From Aromatoleum buckelii (GTDB lineage Bacteria > Pseudomonadota > Gammaproteobacteria > Burkholderiales > Rhodocyclaceae): 64,000 nt of DNA. This document shows, piece by piece, positions 18,228 through 27,100 of the stretch. The position numbers and the translations under genes are program-made. The stretch covers positions 806,001 through 870,000 of the forward strand of contig NZ_WTVH02000009.1 of NCBI RefSeq assembly GCF_012910785.2, in the 5' to 3' direction. How positions within the stretch are numbered: position 1 is the stretch's first letter; each line of letters starts with the position of its first letter. The notes under the pieces were generated by a model. It saw only the letters and a list, made by a program, of their open reading frames with translations, made no database searches and was not told the DNA's origin.

Positions 18228-19433
18228 ATGCCTGAATACATGCTGGCCGGGCTGCTCGCCGGACTGATCGTGATCGTCGCCTGGCTGGCGTGGCGCATGC
18301 GCCGGCTCGAACAGGATCTCCCCGAGGTGCTCGTCGGCGAAGTCGGCGCCGCGCTCGCCGGACAGCACCGTGCGATGCTCGGCGATCTGCACGACGGCCT
18401 CGCACGCCAGGCCGACCGGCTGGCCGAACATGCGCGCGCCGACCGTGACCTGCTGCAGCGCGGCCTCGCGGGCGCCTCGGGCCAGCTCGCCGCGAGCATC
18501 GAAGCGATGACGCGCAGCGTCGATCGTCGTCTCGAAACCCTGTCCGGCCACGTCAACGAGCGCCTCGACGAAGGTTTTCGCAAGACCAACGAGACGTTCA
18601 CGAACGTCATGGCACGACTCGCGACGATCGATGAGGCGCAGAAAAAGATCGACGGCCTGACGACGAACGTCGTCAGCCTGCAGGAACTGCTCGGCGACAA
18701 GCGCGCGCGCGGGGCGTTCGGCGAAGTCCAGCTCGAGGCGCTGGTGCGGAACATGCTGCCGCCCGATTCCTACGAATTCCAGCACACGCTGCCGAATAAC
18801 GCGCGCGTCGATTGCGCGCTGCGCCTGCCCGAACCGACCGGCCTTGTCGGTGTCGATTCGAAGTTTCCGCTCGAAAACTACCACCGCATGGTCGGCCAAG
18901 GCGTTTCCGACATCGACCGCAAGCTCGCGCAGACGGCGTTTCGCACGGACGTCAGGCGCCACGTGGACGCGATCGCGTCGAAATACATCATTCCCGACGT
19001 GACTTCCGATGGTGCGGTGATGTTCGTGCCCGCCGAGGCCGTGTTCGCCGAGATCCATGCCCATCATCCTGAGGTCGTCGCCTACGCGCAGGGGCGCCGG
19101 GTATGGATCGTGTCGCCGACGACGCTGATGGCGGTGCTGAACACCGCGCGCGCCGTATTGAAGGACGTCGAGACGCGCAAGCAGGTGCACGTCATCAAGG
19201 ATGCGCTCGGCAAGCTCGCGAAGGACTTCGCGCGCTTCGACGAACGCATGAACGCGCTGGCACGCCACATCGAGCAGGCGAGCAAGGACGTTCAGGATGT
19301 ACAGGTCAGCTCGCGCAAGATCAGCGCGCATTTCCAGAAGATCGAATCGGCGCAGCTCGACCAGGGCGGCAGCGACGAATTGGTCCCGGTGATGGTGGCG
19401 TCGGTGAGGCGGGCGGAAGGCGGTGCGGGCTGA
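18228..19433 (+). CDS. rmuC: DNA recombination protein RmuC
   Basis: A 401-residue protein: one N-terminal membrane helix (about 4-20), a long coiled-coil region (25-165) and the RmuC nuclease-like core. Key blocks are GDKRARGAFGEVQLEAL, VDSKFPLENY and the C-terminal coil IEQASKDVQDVQVSSRKIS. RmuC limits inversions at short inverted repeats in E. coli. A perfect TATAAT lies at 18191-18196 upstream, though without a good -35. It is convergent to moaA. Confidence 0.92.
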   Translation: MPEYMLAGLLAGLIVIVAWLAWRMRRLEQDLPEVLVGEVGAALAGQHRAMLGDLHDGLARQADRLAEHARADRDLLQRGLAGASGQLAASIEAMTRSVDRRLETLSGHVNERLDEGFRKTNETFTNVMARLATIDEAQKKIDGLTTNVVSLQELLGDKRARGAFGEVQLEALVRNMLPPDSYEFQHTLPNNARVDCALRLPEPTGLVGVDSKFPLENYHRMVGQGVSDIDRKLAQTAFRTDVRRHVDAIASKYIIPDVTSDGAVMFVPAEAVFAEIHAHHPEVVAYAQGRRVWIVSPTTLMAVLNTARAVLKDVETRKQVHVIKDALGKLAKDFARFDERMNALARHIEQASKDVQDVQVSSRKISAHFQKIESAQLDQGGSDELVPVMVASVRRAEGGAG

Positions 19434-19463
19434 CGGTGACGGTATGCGCGTCGCCGGCGTGGC

Positions 19464-20543
19464 TCAACCGCCGATGTAGGACATTTCGATCTTGCGCAGT
19501 CCGGCGGTATTCGCAGTGCGGATTTCCGAGTAGCGGTCTTCCCGGTTGTGCCATACGCCGGCGATCGTCTGGTCCAGTTCGTCATCGGAGACGCCCGCGC
19601 GCAGCATTTCACGCAGATCGTGCCCGGTCTGCGCGAACAGGCAGGTGTAGAGTTTGCCTTCGGTCGACAGCCGGATGCGCGAGCAGGTCGAGCAGAATGC
19701 CTGCGTCACCGACGAGATGACGCCGATCTCGCCGGCGCCGTCGCGATAGCGCCAGCGTTCGGCGACTTCGCCGGTGTAGTTCGGATCGACCTGTTCGAGC
19801 GGAAAGACCTGGTCGATGCGTTGGATGATTTCACGCGACGGCACGACCGAATCGAGCTTCCAGCCGTTCGAGCTGCCGACGTCCATGAACTCGATGAAGC
19901 GCAGGATGTGGCCGCTGCCGCGGAAATGGCGCGCCATGTCGAGGATGCCTTGGTCATTGACGCCGCGCTTGACGACCATGTTCACCTTGATCGGTCCGAG
20001 CCCCGCATCCTTTGCCGCGGCGATGCCTTCGAGCACCGCCGCGACCGGGAAATCGGCATCGTTCATGAGCCGGAAAGTCGGGTCGTCGATCGCGTCGAGG
20101 CTGATCGTGACGCGATCGAGCCCCGCGTCCTTCAAGGTCCGCGCCATTTTCGGCAGCAGCACGCCGTTGGTCGTGAGCGTCAGTTCGATGTCGGGAATCT
20201 GCGCCAGCATTTCGATGAGGTTCTCGACGTGCTTGCGCAGCAGCGGCTCGCCGCCCGTGATGCGGATCTTGCGCACGCCGCGTGCTGCGAAGCGGCGGGC
20301 GACGCGGGTGATTTCCTCGAACGACAGCAGTTCCTTGCGCGGCAGGAACGGGTAGTCGGCCCCGAACACCGAGCGCGGCATGCAGTAGATGCAGCGGAAA
20401 TTGCAGCGGTCGGTGACGGAAATCCGGAGGTCCTGCACCGCGCGGTCGCGACGATCCTTCAGCGGGCCGTCCGTCGGATATGCGGTGCCGGGGACAGCCT
20501 GCAAGGCGGTCGAAGGGCCGGGGAGAATCGGGATGATTTTCAT
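19464..20543 (-). CDS. moaA: GTP 3',8-cyclase MoaA
   Basis: A 359-residue radical-SAM enzyme that begins molybdenum cofactor synthesis by converting GTP to 3',8-cyclo-GTP. The SAM-cluster motif CNFRCIYC places Cys at 47, 51 and 54. The C-terminal cluster Cys are in [19 protein letters not shown]. The protein ends in the conserved GG (YIGG). About 25 residues precede the core, slightly longer than usual. No other moa gene is in the window and no Moco riboswitch is visible in the 286-base region upstream. Confidence 0.96.
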   Translation of the reverse strand: MKIIPILPGPSTALQAVPGTAYPTDGPLKDRRDRAVQDLRISVTDRCNFRCIYCMPRSVFGADYPFLPRKELLSFEEITRVARRFAARGVRKIRITGGEPLLRKHVENLIEMLAQIPDIELTLTTNGVLLPKMARTLKDAGLDRVTISLDAIDDPTFRLMNDADFPVAAVLEGIAAAKDAGLGPIKVNMVVKRGVNDQGILDMARHFRGSGHILRFIEFMDVGSSNGWKLDSVVPSREIIQRIDQVFPLEQVDPNYTGEVAERWRYRDGAGEIGVISSVTQAFCSTCSRIRLSTEGKLYTCLFAQTGHDLREMLRAGVSDDELDQTIAGVWHNREDRYSEIRTANTAGLRKIEMSYIGG

Positions 20544-20829
20544 GTGAGGCAGTTCGCTGAGAGCTTTTGGCGATTATCGGACGCCGAGCCTCCGGATTCC
20601 TTGCCCTGGAGCAAGCAGCCAGGATGGCAGCCGTCGGCTTTTCCATTATCGGCAGCATCGACAAGCCGCGCAAGCCGCGCCGGTTCAGCCTCTCCATTCA
20701 TCGTGTTCCTTCCGGTGTGCCTACTGTGTCACGACAGGCTGCCGGTCCCGGTGGTTCGCAACCGGCGGCTCGGATATAAAAGCGAATTCTGGATTTCAAC
20801 GGCCATACGAGGCCGGGCGGAGTGTTCCG

Positions 20830-21114
20830 ATGCGGAGAAGAGTTACCGAAACATCTACCGATGAGCTTTACGAGCGGTTTCCCCATCTGCGGAAGATCGA
20901 CCTGCTTTGGGGAAGCCCGGAGTGCCGGAAGTTCCTTTTCATGCTGATGACCGACACGCGCGGCGGCACCCGGCAGGGTTTTCCGCGCGAACACGGCGCG
21001 ACGATCATGGCGCTGCTTCTCGAGCACGACCGGTGTTTTCCGCAGTTCGAGCACGTCGTCAGCCCCCACGACCAGCGCTGGGGAAATGACATGCGACGCA
21101 AGGAGTGGCGTTGA
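20830..21114 (+). CDS. Small conserved hypothetical protein
   Basis: A 94-residue soluble protein I cannot name. It has a dense, ordered composition (WGSPECRKFLFMLM, then TRGGTRQGF, then HGATIMALLLEHDRCFPQFE) rather than that of an antisense shadow, so I take it as real. No membrane segment or known motif is seen. The start ATG at 20830 has only a weak ribosome site. It lies 36 bases before the Lon-like protease gene and may be co-transcribed with it. Confidence 0.7.
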   Translation: MRRRVTETSTDELYERFPHLRKIDLLWGSPECRKFLFMLMTDTRGGTRQGFPREHGATIMALLLEHDRCFPQFEHVVSPHDQRWGNDMRRKEWR

Positions 21115-21150
21115 TCGGCGCCTTGCCGTTGAGGCGGATTGGAGGGGATC

Positions 21151-23637
21151 ATGACGGGAGCTTCGGGCAGGTCGGCCGGAGCTCCCGTTTCATTTCGGCA
21201 TCTGGAGAACGACGATATGGCCGATTTCGAGCCTCTGCCTGCGGAACGGTTGCGCGTGGTCTGTGCCCCGGACGTTTTCGAATTCGATTCGACGGCCGGT
21301 CTCCCCGATCTGCCCGGAGGGCTCGGGCAGGCGCGGGCCGAGGACGCGTTGCGCTTCGGTCTTGCGATGCGCCAGCCCGGCTACCATGTTTTCGTCCTCG
21401 GTGAATCGGGCACCGGTCGCCATGTCGCGGTGCAGCGGCTGCTGCGCGAACTCGCGGACCAGGGCGAGGTGCCGCCGGACCTGTGTTATCTGCATAATTT
21501 CGACGATCCGCTGCGCCCGCGGCTGCTGACGTTGCCGGCAGGGCGAGGGGCGATGCTGCGTGCCGACATGCAGGCATTCATCCGCGAATTGCGGCCGGCG
21601 ATCGACGCCGCGCTCGACAGCGACACTTACAGCAGCCGTACTGAATCCTTGCAGGAAGCGCACAAGTCGCGCGAGGAGGCGGCGCTGCGTGAGCTAGGGC
21701 AGGCGTGCGCGGCGGATGGGATTTCGCTGCTCAGAACGCCCAAAGGCTTCGTCTTTGCCCCCATCCGCGATGGCGGGACGATGTCGCCTGAAGACTTCGA
21801 GGCGTTGCCGCAGCCCGAGCGGGAGGCGATCGAGGCCAAGGTCGGCGCATGGAGCGAGCGGCTCACCGATCTGCTCGAGCAATTTCCCGGCTGGCGCAAG
21901 GAACTGCACGAGGCCATGAAGCGGGCCGCGCGCGACGCGCTGGCACCGGCCGTGTCGCATCTGACACGAGGCTTGCGCGAGCGCTACGTGGACCTGGAGC
22001 AGGTGGAGAGTTTCCTTTCCGCGATCACCGCCGAATTGCTCGACAGCGGCGAGGAGTGGGCTGGCGCCGAAGACGAGGAAGACGTTTCCGAGGACGAAGC
22101 GCGGACGCGATTTCACCGTTACCAGATCAACCTCCTCGTCGATCACTCGGCAACGCGCGGAGCGCCCGTCGTGTACGAGGACAATCCGGGCTTCGTCAAC
22201 CTCATCGGCCGCATCGAGCACATCGCGCAGATGGGCACGCTCGTGACGCATTTCAACCTGATCCGTGCCGGGGCGCTACACCGGGCCTGCGGCGGCTACC
22301 TGGTCATCGATGTCGATCGCTTGCTCGGGCAACCTTTTGCATGGGATGGACTCAAGCGGGTGCTGCGGGGGCGCGACATCCGCATCGAGCCTCCGGCCGA
22401 GGCGCAGGGCTGGACCAGCATCGTGACCCTCGAGCCGGAGCCCGTGCCGTGCGACATCAAGGTCGTGCTGATCGGCGATCGCGAGCTGTTCTTCCTGCTC
22501 ACCGAGCACGATCCCGATTTCCCCGAGCTCTTCAAGGTCGGCGCCGATTTCGATGACGACCTGCCGCGGACGGCCGAAAATGTCGTGCGTTACGCCCATC
22601 TTCTGGCGACGCTCGCACGCTCGGCGGGCCTGCTGCCGCTCGACCGCAGCGGCATCGCCGCCATGGTCGAACATGGCGCCCGTGTTGCTGAAGACGGCGG
22701 ACGGTTGACGCTGCAGACGCGCCTGCTAGCCGATGTGATGCGTGAGGCCGACTACCATGCACGCAGCGCGAAGCTGACGATCATCGGGCGTGCGCAGGTC
22801 GATCTCGCCGTGGCTTCGCGCGCGCGGCGTTATGCGCGCTACTCCGAGCGAGTGCTGGAAGCGATGGTCGAGGGGACGACGCTGATTTCGACGTCGGGCG
22901 AGCGCTGCGGCCAGATCAACGGCTTGGTGATCGTCGACATGGCGGGAGAGCGCTTCGGTCACCCGGTGCGGATCACCGCGACGGCGCGGCTCGGTGAAGG
23001 CGACGTCATCGATATCGAACGCGAAATCGAGCTCGGCGGGGCGATCCACTCCAAAGGCGTGCTGATTCTCTCGGCTTTCCTGGCATCCCGCTATGCCCGC
23101 CATCAGCCGCTGTCGTTGTCGGCGAGTCTCGTGTTCGAGCAGTCGTACGTGCCGGTCGAAGGTGATTCTGCATCGCTCGCGGAGCTGTGCGCGCTGCTGT
23201 CCGCGCTCGCGCAGCTGCCGATCCGCCAGTCGTTCGGCGTTACCGGATCGGTCAATCAGCTCGGCGAGGTTCAGGTGATCGGCGGCGTGAACGAAAAGAT
23301 CGAAGGGTTTTTCGACCTCTGCGCGATACGCGGGCTGACTGGGGAGCAGGGCGTCGTGATCCCGTCGGCGAGCGTGCGTCACCTGATGCTGCGCAACGAT
23401 GTCGTCGAAGCGGCGCGGAACGGACGATTTCACATCTACAGCGTCGCAACGGTCGATGAGGCGATGACCGTGCTGACGGGGCTGGCCGCAGGGACTCCCG
23501 ATGCGAAGGGCGTCCTGCCGAAGGACAGCATCAACCAGCGCGTCGCGTCGGCGCTCGCCGTGATGACCGCCGCGCAGCATGCGTTTGCCGAAGGGCCGAG
23601 GCGCATGCACCGCCACCGCAGGCGGAGCGATCATTGA
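21151..23637 (+). CDS. Lon-like AAA+ ATP-dependent protease (AAA_32/Lon_C family)
   Basis: An 828-residue protease-ATPase of the LonB-like family found in bacteria alongside classic Lon. It shows a Walker A variant GESGTGRH, a DVDRLLGQP-type Walker B region, and a C-terminal Lon protease domain with the Ser-Lys dyad: Ser at about 673 (VEGDSASLAE) and Lys at about 716 (GGVNEKIEG). The basic tail (HRHRRRSDH) is unusual. Two starts have ribosome sites: 21151 (GGAGGGG) and 21217 (GGAG, giving MADFEPLP); the second matches the usual N-terminus better. Substrates are unknown. It stands between two small hypothetical genes. Confidence 0.9.
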   Translation: MTGASGRSAGAPVSFRHLENDDMADFEPLPAERLRVVCAPDVFEFDSTAGLPDLPGGLGQARAEDALRFGLAMRQPGYHVFVLGESGTGRHVAVQRLLRELADQGEVPPDLCYLHNFDDPLRPRLLTLPAGRGAMLRADMQAFIRELRPAIDAALDSDTYSSRTESLQEAHKSREEAALRELGQACAADGISLLRTPKGFVFAPIRDGGTMSPEDFEALPQPEREAIEAKVGAWSERLTDLLEQFPGWRKELHEAMKRAARDALAPAVSHLTRGLRERYVDLEQVESFLSAITAELLDSGEEWAGAEDEEDVSEDEARTRFHRYQINLLVDHSATRGAPVVYEDNPGFVNLIGRIEHIAQMGTLVTHFNLIRAGALHRACGGYLVIDVDRLLGQPFAWDGLKRVLRGRDIRIEPPAEAQGWTSIVTLEPEPVPCDIKVVLIGDRELFFLLTEHDPDFPELFKVGADFDDDLPRTAENVVRYAHLLATLARSAGLLPLDRSGIAAMVEHGARVAEDGGRLTLQTRLLADVMREADYHARSAKLTIIGRAQVDLAVASRARRYARYSERVLEAMVEGTTLISTSGERCGQINGLVIVDMAGERFGHPVRITATARLGEGDVIDIEREIELGGAIHSKGVLILSAFLASRYARHQPLSLSASLVFEQSYVPVEGDSASLAELCALLSALAQLPIRQSFGVTGSVNQLGEVQVIGGVNEKIEGFFDLCAIRGLTGEQGVVIPSASVRHLMLRNDVVEAARNGRFHIYSVATVDEAMTVLTGLAAGTPDAKGVLPKDSINQRVASALAVMTAAQHAFAEGPRRMHRHRRRSDH

Positions 23638-23717
23638 GGCACGGCCCCTCCGTTGGCGAGGCAAGGCAGGATCTGAATTTGCTTCACGTAGTGTCTCTGC
23701 CCATCCTGGAGCCTACG

Positions 23718-24047
23718 ATGATCTCGAGTGCCATTGAATTGTCCAGGCAGGAACGGGTTCCCCATCGGTGGCATGTCCTCAAGGTGTTGCGGGCGATGCG
23801 ATCGGGACATCCGTTCATACGACTTCTCGACGTATCGTGTCTGATGCACCTTGAAGGTGTTCCGCTGGCGGTGCATTTCTTCACATACCTGGAGCGCAAC
23901 GGCTACATCGCTCCCCGCGCGAGGGTAGGTCTGCTCGCCCACTATTACACACTCACTTCCGATGGGATCACGTTGTACGAGGAAGGGGAGCGCTGGTGGG
24001 GTTCGTTGGGGTGGCAGCAAAAGCTCTGGGTTATCTGGCGGGGGTAG
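23718..24047 (+). CDS. Small hypothetical protein, possible winged helix
   Basis: A 109-residue protein starting at an ATG with GGAG 8 bases upstream. A helix-helix pattern followed by FFTYLERNGYIAPRA and YYTLTSDGITLYEEGERWW resembles a winged-helix DNA-binding domain with its C-terminal wing, but this is only a composition-level resemblance. It is convergent with the large helicase gene (68 bases between stops) and follows the Lon-like protease by 80 bases. Function unknown. Confidence 0.6.
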   Translation: MISSAIELSRQERVPHRWHVLKVLRAMRSGHPFIRLLDVSCLMHLEGVPLAVHFFTYLERNGYIAPRARVGLLAHYYTLTSDGITLYEEGERWWGSLGWQQKLWVIWRG

Positions 24048-24115
24048 ATCTTGCGCAATCGCTCCGGTTTGCGTGGTCCTCGACGATCGACTCAGTTTCT
24101 CCGGCAGGCTCGATT

Positions 24116-27100
24116 TCAGGCCACGGCGTAGCGATCCGCGACGAGCCGAAGGCGGCCGGTGGTGAGGAGCGTATCGAGCCGTTCCCCCAGGACGCCGGCA
24201 ATGTTGGCCGAGGCGCGCCCGAAGCCCAGGAGATCGAGGGCGCTGGTGATCGCTGCGTCCCGATCCATCGAGAAACCGGCCTGGATCGCCTGCAGCAGTG
24301 CGGCGTCCAGCTCCTCTCGTGAGACCCATTCGATCCTGCGCTCGGCCGGCGCAAAGGCGCTACGACTTCGTGCCTGGACCTCGCCACGGGGTTCGGTATC
24401 GAGGAATCCGTCCGCATGGTTGAACAGCCTGGCGCGCACGCCGTGTTCGACTGCTCTCGTGACCGCCTGCGTGATGCGACTGCCGGCACGACTCACGCCG
24501 AAGGCCTCCATGAGGCGCCGGGTTACCTCGGCTTCATGGACGGGGGCTTCGATCGCCACGACGTTCTGTATGAAATCCGCCAGTTGCGGGAGGCCGACCT
24601 CGTGGATCGCCTCCGCGCCTTTCCAGCGCGGCAGAACGGTTTTGCGGTAAGTCGCGACGCCAGGCAAAGTCGTCTCCGCGTCCGGCTGCGCACGCTCTAT
24701 GAGCGGCGCCTTCACGGGCTTGACGGCCGGTTGAACAGGGCGGGCCGCCTTGCGCAGTGCGCACGCCGCCTCGATCGCGGCGGTCGCGCGGTCGAGTTCA
24801 CGCCCCGGGTCACGAAACCAGTCGGTGCTCCAGATCCGGTGGAAGGTCCAGCCGAGGCCTTCCAGAACGCCTTGGCGCAGGCGGTCCCGGTCGCGTGCCG
24901 AACGTGAACTATGATAGGCCGCCCCGTCGCATTCGATCGCCAAAACGTACCGACCCGGCAGCTCCGGGTCCTTGACCGCCATGTCGATCAAATATCCGGC
25001 CGTGCCCACCTGGGGTTCGATCCGGTAGCCGCGCGCCTGCAGCGCGGTCATGACTTCGAGCTCGAAGGGTGAGTCGGGCGCGCGGCCGGTTTCCCGTGGG
25101 ATGTCCAGCACGCGGGTCTCGGCGTACTTGAGGAAGTGCTTGAGGGCCCGCACGCCGTGACTGGCAGTCTCGTCGATGTCGAGTTCCTCGCCGCGGAAGT
25201 TGCTGAACACCGTCATGCCCATCTTCGCGCGGCTGATGAGTACGTTCAGGCGCCGCTCGCCGCCCTCGCGGTTCAGCGGACCGAACTCTTTCGCGATACG
25301 TCCGGACTCGTTGCGCCCGTACCCGATGCTGATGAAAATGCGGTCGCGCTCATCGCCCTGGACGTTTTCCAGGTTCTTGACGAAGAAGGGCTCGGTCGGA
25401 TGGGCGTCAGTGAAGAACCGCTCAGGCTCGGGCGATTTGCGGCGCAACAACTCCAGCTCCACTTGGATCAGGTCGCGCTGCGCGACGCTGAACGCTACGA
25501 CGCCCAGCGACAGGCCCGGGTGCGTCGTCGCATGCTCCATCACTGCCTGGGCGACCGCGCGGGCTTCGTCGCGGTTGGTCCGCGTGCGCCCGCGGTCGTA
25601 CAGGGCATGCGGAAGACAAACCATCTCCAGGCCCGTCGCCAATGCGTTCATGCCCGACGAGGGGAAAATGGTGAGCCTGCGCTCGTAGAACTCGACATTG
25701 GATACGGCGATCAGCGATTCATGGCGACTGCGGTAATGCCAGCTGAGGTAGCGCTCCTGGGCGCCACGGGCGCGAAAAAGCGACAGCACGCTCTCGATGT
25801 CGGCGGTCACGTTGTCCTCTTCGTCGAATTCGACGTCCCGTCCGAAGAAATCGGTGGGCGGCATCTGGCGCGTGTCGCCGACGACGATCGCCTGGCGGCC
25901 CCGCAGCAGCGCGCCGAACGCATCGACCGCCTTCACCTGCGAGGCTTCGTCGAAGATGACGACGTCGAACTCGACTTTGCCGGGCGGCAGGAAGCTGGCG
26001 ATGGACATCGGGCTCATCATGAAGACCGGCTTGATCGCCTGCACCGCGCGGCCCGCCTGCTCCATGAGCTGGCGGATCGGCATCAGGCGGCGCTTCTTGT
26101 TGGCCTCGTTGCGCACGATGGCCATCTCTCCCGGATCGGAAAGACGGGGCTGGGTCTCCCATATCCGCTTCGCGAGGCCGGCCTGCGCGTGGCCCAGCGA
26201 CAGCTGGTCGAGGTGGCGGAAGCGGTTGATGAGGTGCGCCTGCTTGACCCGGTCGAACCGGGCGAGCGCAGGCGAGGCGCCGTAGGCCTGGGCGACGAGG
26301 CCCGCATACCAGCTGTAGTCGAACGCGTGAACGAGGTCGTCCGCGTCGCGCTCCCAGTCCGCTGCCGCCTGTGCCACCTCGGGCAATCCGAGCGCGATGA
26401 GCTCGTCGTGAAGGGCGTTGAAGCGGATCGTCTCGTAGATCGTCGGCACCGCTTCGAGCCATGTCGCAAGCTGCTCGCGCAGCTCGACAAAAGGGGAGTC
26501 GAGGAGCGTGGAGGCCGGTCGGTTCCGGGCGAAACCCAGAAGGTCGACGATCGTCGTCACCCGCGTCCGCAAGGCGGTGGCAGCGGCGTCGATCACGGCG
26601 ATCGAAGTGCCCAAACTGTCGGCATTGGAGTGGCCGGCGAGGAAGTCGACGATGCCGGCAGGCAGAAGCCCTTTGCCGATGTCGCCGTGGAGTGCGACGA
26701 TCCATTCGCTCGCCCGCCCGAAGGCTTCCCAGTCGGAACGTTCGCCCATCCATTGGGTGCCGAAAACCGTTTCACCGAGCGCGAGATGCTGGTCGTAAGT
26801 GCGCTTGCTCAGCTGGTAGCCGAGGATGCCGTCCACCAGCGTGAGGGCCGACGCGTTGTCCTTGGGCAGCGACTTTTTGCACAGGCCCTGAACGCGGGCG
26901 CGGGCACGTCGATAGGCGCCCGAGAAAACACGCCACCACTTTTCGCCCAGCTGCGCGAGGTGCTGGCGCTCGGTCAGCAGGTCCTGTTCCCATGCCTGTT
27001 CGATCAGCATCCCGTCGTGCGCGGCGCGCGTCGAAGCCATCAGGCGGCCGGCCGCGACGAGCGCCCGGATGGACTCTGGCGCCGCCTTCCACGCTGCGCT

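Noticed and set aside
20544-20829. Molybdenum-cofactor riboswitch before moaA
   Set aside because: Only a GATAAT-like -10 close to the start could be seen; there is no long structured leader.
24048-24115. Copy of the tRNA-Asn 3' end as an island border
   Set aside because: No match to the tRNA 3' sequence was seen in this spacer or in 20544-20829.
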